A DNA stretch of 64,000 bases from the NCBI GenBank assembly GCA_029339505.1, contig JAQISU010000180.1, positions 740,501 through 804,500 of the forward strand, in the 5' to 3' direction. This DNA comes from Unio delphinus. Lineage: Eukaryota; Mollusca; Bivalvia; Unionida; Unionidae. The position numbers and the translations under genes were made by a program. The notes beneath the pieces were generated by a model, which saw only the letters and a list, made by a program, of their open reading frames with translations, ran no database searches and was not told the origin of the DNA. Below are positions 10,790 through 23,261 of the stretch, one piece after another (within the stretch, counting starts at the first letter, position 1; each line of letters begins with the position of its first letter).

Positions 10790-11768
10790 TTTGGCCTTGA
10801 TAAGCAGAGGAATCGTCACATGTCTGACCCTTATAGGCAAAGAAATCGTTGTAAATCTGGCCATTATAGGCAGAGGAATCATCATAAATCTGGCCTTTAT
10901 AGGCAGAGGAATCATCATAAATCTGGCCAATATAGGCAAAGGAATCGTCGTAAATCTGGCCATTATAGGCAGAGGAATCGTCGTAAATCTGACCATTATA
11001 GGCAGAGGAATCGTCGTAACTCTGACCATTATAGGCAGAGGAATCGATGTAACTCTGGCTATTATATGTAGAGAAATCGTTGTAAATCAGGTCATTATAG
11101 GCAGAGGAATCGTCGCAAATTAGGTCTTTATAGCATAGGAACTGTCGTAAATTTGGCTATTATAGTCAGAGGAAACGTCGTAAACCAAGTCATTATAGGC
11201 AGAGTAATTGCTGTAACTCTGGCTATTATAGGCAGAGAAATCGTCCTAAATTTAGCAATTATAGCAATTATAGGCAGAGGAATCATCGCAAATCAGGTAT
11301 TTCTAGCATAGGAATTGTTGTAAATCTGGCCATTATAGGCAGAAGAATCGTCGTATCTCTGGCCATTATAGGCAGAGGAATCGTCGCAAATCAGGCCATT
11401 ATAGGCAGAGGAATTGTCGTAAATTTGACCATTATAGGCAGAGGAAACGTCGAAAACCAAGTCATTATAGGCAGAGTAATTGCCGTAAATTTGGCCATTA
11501 TAGGCAGAGAAATCGTCCTAAATTTAGCCATTATAGGCTGAGGAATTGTCCTTAATCTAGCCATTATAGGCAGAGGAATCGTCGTAAATCTGGCCACTAT
11601 AGGCAACTTAATGTAGAGTAATCGTCGTAAATCAGGTCATTATAAGCAGAGTAATTGACGTAACTCTGACCAATAAAGGCAGAGGAATCCTCGCAAATCA
11701 GGTCTTTATAGCATAGCAATTGTCGTAAATCTGGCCAATATAGGCAGAGGAATTGCCGTAACTCTATC
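10790..11768. repeat. 33-bp minisatellite, left part
   Basis: About 29 imperfect copies of a unit built on ataggcagaggaatcgtcg followed by taaatctggccatt. Most units are 33 bp, a multiple of three, so both strands stay open for long stretches. They give spurious 11-residue repeat proteins (YRQRNRRKSGH-like on plus). Copies differ by point changes and small deletions, for example a variant reading tctttatagcatagg at 11125, 11297 and 11701. The array is interrupted at 11769 by a DNA transposon and resumes at 14173. Confidence 0.95.
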
Positions 11769-11890
11769 CACTGGACAACAAATTTTTACAAAAGTCATGT
11801 TACTGAAATAAAATTAGTCAATTCTTATCAATTTTTATGTGCTGAACACGAATATGACAGTCAAATTGCAAAATTGGCTCTAGTTTTTTT
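11769..11890 (+). repeat. Left terminal inverted repeat of the transposon
   Basis: Starts CACTGGACAACA. It matches the right end at 11769-11780, 11843-11858 (GAACACGAATAT) and 11873-11882 (TTGGCTCTAG region). The intervening part is more diverged. Confidence 0.85.
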
Positions 11891-11992
11891 GTAATCTGCA
11901 AGAAATTAATGTTTACATAACGAAATGCATTCCAATAGTAAAAGGTCAACTGTAATAGCCTACCAATAAAAAATCAAGTCATTGACTACATC

Positions 11993-13678
11993 TTAGGTTT
12001 CTTCGCCTGTCTCTTGTACAGCTAGCTGTTCGGTAGCATCTCTGAGGAGTGTCCAGCAGTAGTCAGCCAGCATTGTAGTGGACCATTTTCCCTGGTATCT
12101 TTGTTCCATTGTTGCGATATCTTGATGAAAACGTTCGCCGTGTTCATCACTAACAATACCACAGTTGCTAGGAAAGAAATCCAAATGGGAAGGAAGGAAG
12201 TGAATCTTTAGAGACATATTGCAGCTAAGTTTCTTATACTTCATCAACATGTCTTCTACTAGTTCCTTATAGTTTTCTGCCCTAACATTTCCGAGGAAGT
12301 TTGTAGAAACTAGGCGAAAAGCATTCCATGCTTGTTTCGCGTCACCTTCCAGCAAGTTGTTGAACCGGTCATCTTTGAAAAGCTCTCGAATCTGAGGACG
12401 CTCCAAAACTCCCTCTTTAATCTTTGCTTCGCTGAGTCGAGGAAATTTTTCATGCAGGTATCGGAATGCTGGCAAAGTCCGGTCAATGGCTTTCACGAAG
12501 TTCTTCATCAAACCTAGTTTGATGTGAAGGGGTGGTAGCAATATTTTCTGAGCCTCAACCAGAGCTGGGTGTTGGATATTCTTCTCTCCAATGGCTACAT
12601 TCTGCCTGTGAGTCCATTCCTTCCTCATGTAGTGCATTTCCCTTGCTCGGCTATCCCACTCGCATAAGAAACACATGTATTTTGTATATCCTTGCTGCAG
12701 TCCCATTAAAAGGGCAACTACCTTCAAATCACCAAAGAGGTGCCAGCTGTACTTGTTATACTCAATGGAATTCAGTAGCTGCCTTAAGTTATCGTATGTC
12801 TCTTTCATGTGGACAGCATACGCTACTGGAATAGATGGAAGAATGTTTCCATTGTGCAAAAGCACAGCCTTGAGACTCAGTTTCGAAGAGTCCACAAATA
12901 GTCTCCATTCTTGTGGGTCATGAGTGATTTTTAAAGCATTCATGAGGCCCTCAATATCGGAACAGAATATCAGATTACTTTCCTTTCTGAAGAAAGGCTC
13001 CAATTGCTGGTGGCGCTTTCGTTATGCAGTAATTGTGACATCTTCTTCTAGAAGATTCCATTGTTGGAGTCTTGATCCTAGCAATTCTGCCTTGTTCTTT
13101 GATAAGTCCAAATCACGAATCAGGTCATTTAGTTCTTCCTGTGTTATTCTGTGTGGGGTTGATGATGCACCACAGTGAAAATCTGGATCACTGCATGCTG
13201 ATGGACCAGGAGAAGAACAGGTCGACTCACCTTTGTCTTCGTCAGATGAATCAAGAGAATATTCTGCTGGAGGTTCTGGAATAGGAAGTCCCTCGCCATG
13301 TGGAACTGGTCTCAATGCAGACGGAATGTTTGGGTAGACTATTCTCGACTTCTTTCGCTTCGTTATTCCGCCGGAAAGAGGAGGAACCAAGCAGAAGTAA
13401 CAGTCATTTAGGTGGTTGCTTGGCTCTCTCCACACCATTGGGACTGCAAACGGCATTGATGACCTTTTGCAATTCAACCACTGTGAAAGCTGTGTTGTAC
13501 ATGTTGCACAGCATATATGCGGAGCCCAAGGCTTGTTTTGGTCACCAACCTTGCATCCGAAGTAAAGATGATATGCATTCTTCACTTGAGAATTGATACT
13601 TTTCTTCTGGTTGGCAAATGTCACTTCCCCACAAATATAGCAAAAATTGTCCGCGGTATTAACACAATTTCGAGGCAT
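11993..13678 (-). pseudogene. Transposase-like protein with N-terminal Cys cluster, one internal stop
   Basis: A single frame of 561 codons runs from the ATG at 13678 to the stop at 11993, broken only by a TAA at 13024-13022 (codon 219). Residues 13-60 hold a CxxC..C..CCxxC cluster (C13, C16, C42, C56, C57, C60), like a ZAD-type or BED-like zinc-binding domain. Residues 130-175 are acidic and Ser/Pro-rich. After the stop, FVDSSK (Asp at about 263), GDLKV (Asp at about 317) followed by CFLCEWDSR, and DEHGERFHQD (Glu at about 512-515) could be an acidic DDE-type triad in an RNase H fold. This is inference. I recall closely similar uncharacterised proteins in many arthropod and cnidarian genomes. 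The codon before the stop is GCA and the next is CGA. No other frameshift or stop exists, so inactivation was recent or the stop is read through. The frame lies between inverted termini, with a leader of about 490 bp. Confidence 0.8.
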
Positions 13679-13809
13679 TACTGTTCTTTATTCTACGTAA
13701 ATGGATAAAATAATAAGTTTTATGTAACAGTAGCTTGAACTGTCTCGCACAACGTCTAAAATATTTTAAATGCTGAACCTATCTGATTGGGCTTTATATG
13801 GTACACTGC

Positions 13810-13912
13810 TTACGTCAGCTTCAGCAGCCGCCTGGCATTAGTATAATAGGCCTACACATGTATAGTACACAGCTGACGTCAACTTACTTCAGCAGCCGCA
13901 TGGCATTAGTAT
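13810..13912. repeat. Direct repeat pair in the transposon leader
   Basis: Two copies of a block of about 35 bp, acgtcagcttcagcagccg.. and a diverged ..acttcagcagccgcatggcattagt, lie at about 13812-13843 and 13874-13910. They are upstream of the transposase ATG and inside the right terminus. Subterminal repeats of this kind are often transposase binding sites. That role is inference here. Confidence 0.6.
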
Positions 13913-14061
13913 TGCATTGCATCAGAAAATGATGCAATCAACTGTGGATGATGTGAGCATGATGGTATTATGCAATGTTACATCATTATTCCGGATGTTG
14001 CTGCAGTCCTACTGGAGAAATTTACACAGTGAAACATAGAAAATGAGGTATATGAATATCT

Positions 14062-14172
14062 TCAAAACGAGAGCCAATAAAAAAATTTCACGGTTATATT
14101 CGTGTTCGGCACACCAAAATACTACAGATTAGGGCCTTTTCAAGTCAGTAATGATTTCACTGTTGACCAGTG
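14062..14172 (-). repeat. Right terminal inverted repeat of the transposon
   Basis: On the minus strand it starts CACTGGTCAACA and later reads GAACACGAATAT then ATTGGCTCT. This mirrors the left terminus. Confidence 0.85.
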
Positions 14173-14235
14173 TAATAGGCAGAGAAATCGTCCTAAATCT
14201 AGCCATTATAGGCGGAGGAATCGTCGTAACTAACC
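14173..14235. repeat. 33-bp minisatellite, right remainder
   Basis: About two more units (aataggcagagaaatcgtcc.., attataggcggaggaatcgtcg..) of the same minisatellite that ends at 11768. The array was therefore continuous before the transposon inserted. Confidence 0.9.
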
Positions 14236-14286
14236 TATAATATCACCTGGTAATGGAAGTTAAGCAAAACCTTCCATCCTTGAAAG

Positions 14287-14343
<57 letters not shown>

Positions 14344-14344
14344 C

Positions 14345-14375
<31 letters not shown>

Positions 14376-14420
14376 ATAGATAGATGGATGGATGGATGGA
14401 TGGATGGATGGATGGATGGA
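14287..14420. repeat. (GATA)n-(GGAT)n microsatellite
   Basis: About 24 gata units with rare substitutions change into about nine ggat units. The Met-Asp-Gly-Trp repeat frame across it is an artefact. Confidence 0.95.
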
Positions 14421-15045
14421 ACTTAATTACTATTCTAATTTATAATTCTTACTTACAAAACGAGAAACTTAAGCGAGAGTCGATTTTATACCCCATCGTT
14501 AGAAGTAAGGAAGGGATTATGCAATGTACACACAAAGGAATTTTGTATCTTCAAACATTTCAGCCAACAATATGCCATAATGTTCAAGCTTAAGTGTTTT
14601 TGTGTACGTAAAGATGTCTTATCGACTACACGTAAATCCACATGTCAGCGAGGGAAAAAAATCATAAGTTTTATTTCCATACGCATCGCAACAGATAGAA
14701 AGATTGCTTCGAACGCTGAGCACATCCGGGGTATTCTAATTATTCCAAAATATGTGATACTTTCACTAACTCGTCGTTTGATCCGTTAGCAGGACGATAT
14801 ACATTTTATGCTTAATGTTTTTTTCTTTCCTTTTGTTTATCCATCAGTAACTCGTTTTTCTCTCTATTACTTAATAGGATGAAGATATGTGTGTTGACCG
14901 TATTGAATAATATCATTAAATATTCCTCTCGCTTCTCCATGAATATGTTTTATAAACCCTTTCGAGTGTAAATACATAGGGAGAACAAATTAAATTGGCA
15001 TATGTTGGCATGTAAAGAAATTTCGCAATAAGCTGAAACTGAACT
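14421..15045. other. AT-rich DNA with no recognised gene
   Basis: No motif, RNA gene or mobile-element end is visible between the microsatellite and the 35-bp array. Confidence 0.45.
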
Positions 15046-15047
15046 AT

Positions 15048-15333
15048 TATAAAATAATTACATACGCAATGCTATATTACTTTATAAAATAATTACATGC
15101 GCAATGCTATATTACTTTATAAAATAATTACATACGCAATGCTATATTACTTTATAAAATAATTACATACGCAATGCTATATTACTTTATAAAATAATTA
15201 CATACGCAATGCTATATTACTTTATAAAATAATTACATACGCAATGCTATATTACTTTATAAAATAATTACATACGCAATGCTATATTACTTTATAAAAT
15301 AATTATATACGCAATGCTATATTATTTTATTTA
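15048..15333. repeat. 35-bp AT-rich tandem array, 8 copies
   Basis: The unit tttataaaataattacatac followed by gcaatgctatattac recurs every 35 bases (starts of catacgca at 15061, 15096, 15131, 15166, 15201, 15236, 15271, 15306). Copies are almost identical; changes are catgcgca in copy 2 and tatacgca in copy 8. The high identity points to recent expansion. Confidence 0.97.
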
Positions 15334-15429
15334 GTCACCTAAGATTCATCGTCGATTAGGCAATGTTAGAATCTTGTGTCTTTGAATGTGAGAATGTTAT
15401 AGCTGATACAGCTGTTTAGGTCTTAACGC

Positions 15430-15432
<3 letters not shown>

Positions 15433-15476
<44 letters not shown>
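15433..15476. repeat. (TG)n microsatellite
   Basis: About 22 TG units adjoin the 3' end of the reversed SINE family A copy that follows. The arrangement is the same as at 2568-2990. Confidence 0.95.
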
Positions 15477-15477
<1 letters not shown>

Positions 15478-15493
15478 TATCTGTCTGTGACTG

Positions 15494-15783
15494 TGATTGT
15501 GTGTAATTTGGATTTTGAACGTAGCTTTTTCTAAATTCAGTCATATCGTAACGATGTCTGCAGTATGGCAGTTTATGATGATGTCTAGCACTGCGGCATC
15601 ATGATATAGATATGTAGCATCATGTCCCACCCAGTCACATTATCCTGACACCAGTCCGATCTGTTCCAATACTAACCTCTTAATGCTAAGCGCCAAGCGA
15701 GGCAGGTGTTAGTACCATATTTTTAAGCCTCTGGTATGACTCGGCCGGTGTTCGAGGCGGAGGCTGACGCTCTAACCTAAAGC
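15494..15783 (-). mobile_element. SINE family A, copy 2 (reversed)
   Basis: It shares with copy 3 the strings tcagtcatatcg, ggcatcatgat, cccacccagtcacattatcc, and gccaagcgaggc..gtgttagtaccat. The tRNA-like head is eroded (gctgacgctctaacc is all that remains). It is immediately followed at 15784 by a reversed SINE family B copy. Confidence 0.85.
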
Positions 15784-16006
15784 CATTTTCAGCACATGAT
15801 TGACTATACATGTCCGCCAGCATCACTGGTGAAGGAAGAACCCTGGAAAATCTCGCGAAGAACTACTGACCCACCGAGAAGCTACTGGCAAGCTTTCTTA
15901 CATATTTAATAAGCAAAGACTGTGACTTGAAGCCACGCGAACAGACGTGAAATTGCAGCGATCAGTAAAAGCGAGCGCTTTAGACCACTCCATTACCCCG
16001 AGAGTT
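15784..16006 (-). mobile_element. SINE family B, copy 1 (reversed)
   Basis: The block gagaagctactggcaagctttc..aca, the ttgaagccacgcgaacagac block and the end gcgctttagaccactc match the copy at 54722-54940. On the minus strand the head is tRNA-like: an A-box-like string GTGGTCTAAAGCGC and a B box eroded to GGCTTCAAGTC. Confidence 0.8.
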
Positions 16007-17837
<1,831 letters not shown>

Positions 17838-18819
17838 CTTACATACACACACATCAATGCCTGAAAAGCCATACCTCTGAATTTTTCAATTTAAACTTGA
17901 GAACAGGTATAAAAGACGCAACTAAAGTGGAGAAACGAGGGTAACGTGTGATGTATTTTCCCTGAAACAGCTGTCACTGCCTTATCGAATTGTGGGTTAG
18001 GGAAACTACGAACAAATATTTGCAAATCAATAAATGCTGTGTCTCTGTGTCTAGATAATGTCTCTCTTTCTAATTTATCAATCCATTGATTGTAACTAAC
18101 GGTATCGACTTTCTTAATTATATTGACGCTTCCGTTCTTTTGACGACGATAAAAGTTATTTCCTCATTCCTTTATCTAAACTCAGTTGTTTCTTTTTTCC
18201 ATTCTGCATTCAGAATGTAGTCACGTACTCTGTATTCGGCCAGAAAGTTTCCTTATTGCCTGTATGCACCGAATAAGGAGCTCAGAATATATTTTAGTTT
18301 TCTATTTTAAATCCGGATGAAAAATGGGAGTTATAAAATGTCGAGTGTTTTTATTTTGTTAAGGACAAAGAGGTATGATCTGGATTTATTTATTTTAATT
18401 CACATTACAGAAAATAGATATTTCCTTGTTTCCCTGTTCAAATAGAAACAATCCATATAAATTCATTCCTTACCTCTTCCAAGCAGGGAAAAAAGACACG
18501 TCTCATTTTCTTCCGTATTCTAGCTGTAGGAATTACAGGGACCAGAGAGAAATTAATTGTATTCATGGGGACATGTTCTTATTGAATCGCTGTGCTGCAG
18601 TAATTTCTAGGGTTTGTGTCGGGAAAGAAAGTGATTCTCGATTGAGCCTTTGTTTGTTTAACCGGTTCAAACGGGACTGGGGTAGATGTTGGGATCGATT
18701 TTGTATCGAACAATCGAACATGCCGAAAATATAAAACAAATTGATATTCTATAGAACCCGTTCTTCGGCAATCTAGAAGTCAGGCCGACCACAAATTTTG
18801 ACGCCTAATTATAAAAGGT

Positions 18820-18825
<6 letters not shown>
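17838..18825. other. No recognised gene
   Basis: The 102-codon plus-strand frame at 18426-18734 has mixed composition but no motif I recognise and no splice context. Nothing else is visible. Confidence 0.4.
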
Positions 18826-18900
<75 letters not shown>

Positions 18901-18930
18901 TTATGTGTGTGTGTGTGTGTGTGTGTGATT
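18822..18930. repeat. (TA)n-(TG)n microsatellite
   Basis: About 75 bases of pure TA are followed, after a tgtatttatg break, by about 12 TG units. Confidence 0.97.
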
Positions 18931-19138
18931 CTGATTGGTTACGCTAAATATGGGGGTGTGTTTACCACACGTAAACCCATATTAAGACTCGTCGGAAAAC
19001 CTATCAGTCCACGTTTGTCCGGCAAGAGTGAAATTATTGTACAGCGAGAGGAATTTGGAAGAAATTCTCTCTCGTAAAATCGTTTTGTCTGAGGGACAAG
19101 ATGTCTGAAAGGTCGACAGTTTGTTTGTTTGTTTGTTT

Positions 19139-19438
19139 GATTAGAATGTTTAACGTAGCTTTAACAATTTTTCAGTCATATCGCTACGATATCTGCAGTC
19201 AGGCAGTTTAGTGTGATGTCTAGCACTGAGGCATCATGACGCAGGCATCTAGCATGCTGTCCCACCCAGTCACATTATCCTGACACCAAGCCGACCAGTC
19301 CTAACACTAACCTCTTAATGCTGAGCGCCAGGCGAGGCAGCTGTTAGTACCATTTTTGTAAGTCTGACTCGGACGCGTGTCGAACCCACGACCTCCCTCT
19401 TCCGCGACGGACGCTCTAACCACTAGGCCACCGGAGCG
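19139..19438 (-). mobile_element. SINE family A, copy 3 (reversed), best-preserved head
   Basis: This is the clearest copy. On the minus strand it begins CCGGTGGCCTAGTGGTTAGAG (A box) and then GGTCGTGGGTTCGACACG (B box), as in tRNA-derived SINEs. The body reads TGGTACTAACAGCTGCCTCG, GCGCTCAGCATTAAGAGGTT, TGGTGTCAGGATAATGTGAC and GATATGACTGAAAAATTG. It ends near AGCTACGTTAAAC. The (TTTG)n tract at 19119-19139 stands at its tail. Confidence 0.9.
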
Positions 19439-19439
19439 G

Positions 19440-20060
19440 TAATGGTCGACATACATAGTTTAAGTGGCAGAAGAGGTTAAAGCTTAAAGTACAAGGTATC
19501 TGAGTCAGTCCAATGTGAATTGCTTCATACCAATGTAATGATTTGCTTTAATTTATTTGCTAATATTTGCTAGACTTTATTTGGTTAAATTCGTATATCA
19601 ATTTTCTTGATATGAGCATAATCGTGTTGAGTTCATTTATCTGAACAGCGATCTTCTCCATGTAAATATATTAATTGTTATAATTGGTCGTTATTTGTGT
19701 AGGAATTGGGTAATTTTAAGATTTTCTACATAACTTTATTTGATATGAAATACGAGAATTCGTATATTTGCCAATCTTAGATAATCTCAAGTATAGTAAA
19801 GACTTGAGTTTGTATTGACTGAAAATAACATTGTATGAAATGAGATTGTGTGTATGCTAACGACTTGAATGTGAGAAACTAACGTAGTAAGTCATGTAAT
19901 GAACTCATTCATTTGTGCAATTGAGACGAGAATGGAAATGTTATGTCTCGTGTAGCGTTAATGTAAGTCGCTGTTAAACTAGACATTAGGAAGTACATTA
20001 ATCTTATTAAACTAGGTTTGTGTATGGTCTGTCACATTTGGCTTGACTAAGCCTTTGATC
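19440..20060. other. AT-rich DNA with no recognised gene
   Basis: No coding frame or repeat is visible. It leads into the possible LTR described next. Confidence 0.4.
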
Positions 20061-20084
20061 TGTTGAATCTCGATAGGGTGATCT

Positions 20085-20400
20085 CTGATGTAAGAAGAGG
20101 GGAGTAATGGTCTATTCCTAGTAGTGAATCATATAAAAGACTTAGGTCGCTTTTCTGTTTATGTTACAAGGAGAATAGCCCACTGAATTCCTACTGTAGA
20201 CGTACCAAGAAACCTACTGAATACCTATCTTATATAGGTATATACGTACTCACAAGTACAACTATCCACACCAAGTTGGAGGGGACTAAACAGTGAGTTT
20301 GGGAGAAGTAAAAAGAGAAGAGCGAAAAGGACAGAGAATAGCAACCCGCAGTGAGCTTGGTGTGTACCGTAAAGAACAGGTTAGGAAAGTATACAATGGC
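20085..20400 (+). mobile_element. Possible 3' LTR remnant (weak)
   Basis: A purine run aagaagaggggag (20090-20103) resembles the polypurine tract that precedes a 3' LTR. It is followed by a TATA-like catataaaag near 20129-20138 and then by non-coding sequence. There are no confirmed LTR ends, no duplicated target site and no gag or pol sequence around it. Treat it as a candidate only. It could equally be a host promoter. Confidence 0.2.
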
Positions 20401-23260
20401 AATGACTTCGATTGTTCACTCGTTTCTATGAGTATGTGATTCTATCTTTTAAACAGATCGGCTATTTGTATAATTCATAATAGGAAATGAAGAAACTTTT
20501 TATTTTCCTTATTAAGACTAAATATGGAATATAAAATTATTTTCTTTTTCTTCCACAATAGGGAATATGGAACATTTTCCTTTTCTGTTTTTTAAAGACC
20601 AAACATAGAATATAGAATTGTTTCCTCACTCATTATTTTGGTCCAAAATAGGGAATATAGAAGCGTTGCCCTGTCCTTATTGAGTCTCAAAAAGGAACAT
20701 TGAAATAAGGAGTTGTTCTTTTGCAATAAACAGCAAGGAAAAATGATACAACGAAACATCTTTATGGACATGTGTTTTTTGACTCATAGTCATGTGATAT
20801 TTTCTACTGTTTTCTGTTCATATGACACAGATAAAAGTACTGTTTAGTTACAACTAGCTTGTACCTTATTTCCTATAACTATTCATTTACATTTTTTTCC
20901 CTTCAAAATCCCAATTATTTGAAAAAGTAATCCAGGGCATGGACAACCCAATAAGGCAAAGAATTATCTTCACTTATCTAGTAAAAAGCATGTTAGAGTG
21001 TTCTGATATTAATGTTTATGAATGTGCAACACTGCTCAAAAAAATAATGTACTTGTTTTGTTTCATGTGATGATAAAATAGTGCATGCGGTGCAACCATT
21101 CGGGAACGGGTGTCCTTTTCATTTTGGTCCCACTTTCAAATGTATCTGTATGTTCAAACAATACAGGGTTGTACATCTACACCAAGCTTTACCGTATGAC
21201 AGATGCGTTTAATAATAAATTTACGAATAAGGATTCTCATAAAAGAAACACAATTTCTCACAAATTCATGCTTGTCTGTTTGATGGGGTGGTTTGTTGTT
21301 TTAGTGGAGGGTGTATTTTTGACCACCAAAATATCGGCAGAAACCTGAATACCGATCTGCCAATTAATTAAATTAGCTACAGGCTTTAAAATGAGATTTG
21401 ATATTTGTCTGATAATCAAACGTCACTGTTGCAACGGAATCTAACAAAGCCTTCATTTCTTGTGTCGTAGTTGGTAAATTGCTACTGTTATCAGCTTTCT
21501 CTTTTCTAACTAGGAAAATGATCCGATTACAGGGACACGATCGACACTTGATGCATTTTCTTTATAATTGGTGCTTTTATATTATAAACAATCATTATCG
21601 GGCTCATCTGAACTATAAATTAAACTGGATCGCCTGCGGAAATTTTCTTTCTTTCTAACTGTTCCACAATTGAAAATGATTTTATTTTATGATGACATTA
21701 ACTAGGCTCTCAGTAAAAATGTATCAGATAAAAGATTAGACAAAATTGCAAAATGGAGTATTTTTACTGCATAATACTTACGTTATTGGAACAATTTTTA
21801 ACATTCTCCACGGCAAACAACGGTGATGACATTTTCCAGTCTTGTATTTTGAAGTTTTATTGTAGAATAAAAAGTGTATGTATTGTTAAACTCTATATAA
21901 AAAAAAAGAAGAGTGCTTTTGTTTTGGGCTAACTACAGATCGGAATATCATTATGATACAATGCTCATGGATCCATTTAGGAAACGTGAAAGATGTCCAT
22001 TTTAATGTGTACAAGTATATATAAAAAACAGCGAAATTTTGTATGCACTGTTATAAAATAATAAAATATTCCACGACAATGCATACAAAATTGCGGTAAT
22101 CCGAAAAAGCAAAGCCTTTATTTGTGATTTCCTTAAGATTATGAGGCACTCGATGAAAAGTGAGAAAACGTTTTAAAGGGATTGCATTAAGACAACACAG
22201 ACGACACAATATACATACTGTCTAGTTACAAGCGCTCCAGATTTTGTTACGAGTCTGAACACCCATAACATATTTATTATGCACGAAAAAAGCTTAATTT
22301 GTCAGCATTGAAGACTTTTGTCTTCTAGTAAGATTTTAGCCTCAAGAAATAATCAATATTTGCTCAAATCTTGAAGTAGTAATACATTCTATGTAATAGA
22401 GTCTGGTTCAATATATACACAGTTGCTTGGATTTCTAGCGGATTCGGACTCGGAAACTCAAAATGATTGAGACACTTTGTCATGCATTTCCCATATAATG
22501 CTTTTTTAAAAAAAATCTATTCATATATTGATTTCTCGTCAGAAATGTTGATTAAATTGACGATTAATCGCTCCATTACCTGGTTCTGTAAAGCGCGTCT
22601 TCTCATCGATTTATATTTTTTACTCATGTCCACATCATTAGGGTCTAACAATATAACGAATCCTTCATCCCTTCCCAAACATTCCATCAAGATGAGTCTA
22701 TCAAAGCTAGTAAATCTCTATGTTGAATCCACCCAAGGTATTAATGACATTTCCTTTTTCTAATTAGCAATTCAAACTGAAGCTAAAGTTTCAGACCTAA
22801 CATACGCTTTTGGAGTAGGTATATTGTCTTTTCGTTTGCGAAAATTATTTCTGCTTGTCTCATATCCATTTCGTTGTTTAATACATTATTATTCATCATT
22901 TATCATGTATAATGTTGTTATTTACACTACTAAACTGACCATTTCGAATCCTGCTTATCTTTTTCATACAATGGATGCGGTTTACAACACGCATGTGCTT
23001 GAAGAAATACATTATGGTATATTGTAAGGGTCACACATGTTGTATACTATTATTGTATCACACTCCATATATATTCACCCATTTGTATATACATATATGG
23101 TAGGTAAGAGTGCACATTGCTGCATATATACACTTACATAGTAGCTTGCAAATTCATTTTATTGCCTGATACCTCTACTACCTTTCACTGCAATTCGTTT
23201 GAATCGGATGTAAAAGTACTGTTTTATGTCTCTTTCATCCTATCTGCTCTGTCGTTATTG
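20401..23260. other. AT-rich DNA with no recognised gene
   Basis: A degenerate motif aatagggaatat.gaa recurs around 20520-20690. A 20-bp inverted repeat lies at 22031-22096. I see no gene in this interval. Confidence 0.45.
22031..22096. repeat. Short inverted repeat (hairpin)
   Basis: Arms gcgaaattttgtatgcactg (22031-22050) and its near-perfect reverse complement (22077-22096; 17 of 20 match) flank an AT-rich loop of 26 bases. It could be a small fold-back element. Confidence 0.7.
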
Positions 23261-23261
23261 T

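Larger units (their letters stand above)
11769..14172 (-). mobile_element. 2.4-kb DNA transposon with CACTGG termini
   Basis: The two ends are inverted copies of each other: CACTGGACAACA from 11769 and, on the minus strand, CACTGGTCAACA from 14172. After a diverged stretch both ends again agree at GAACACGAATAT and ATTGGCTCT, so the inverted termini are about 100-120 bp and imperfect. The interior carries one long transposase-like frame on the minus strand. CACTG starts are seen in the CACTA/Mirage/Chapaev group, but I cannot assign a superfamily. The left flank ends tatc and the right flank begins taat, so no clear target-site duplication is seen. Both flanks are 33-bp minisatellite, which shows that it is an insertion. 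Confidence 0.85.

Noticed and set aside
10706..11606. YRQRNRRKSGH-type repeat protein
   Set aside because: Product of the 33-bp minisatellite; the other strand is equally open and stops appear wherever units vary.
10790..11768. CRISPR-like array
   Set aside because: The whole 33-bp unit repeats, with no unique spacers between repeats; it is a minisatellite in a eukaryotic genome.
18426..18734. 102-codon plus-strand ORF
   Set aside because: No recognisable family, no splice or promoter context, and flanked by microsatellites.
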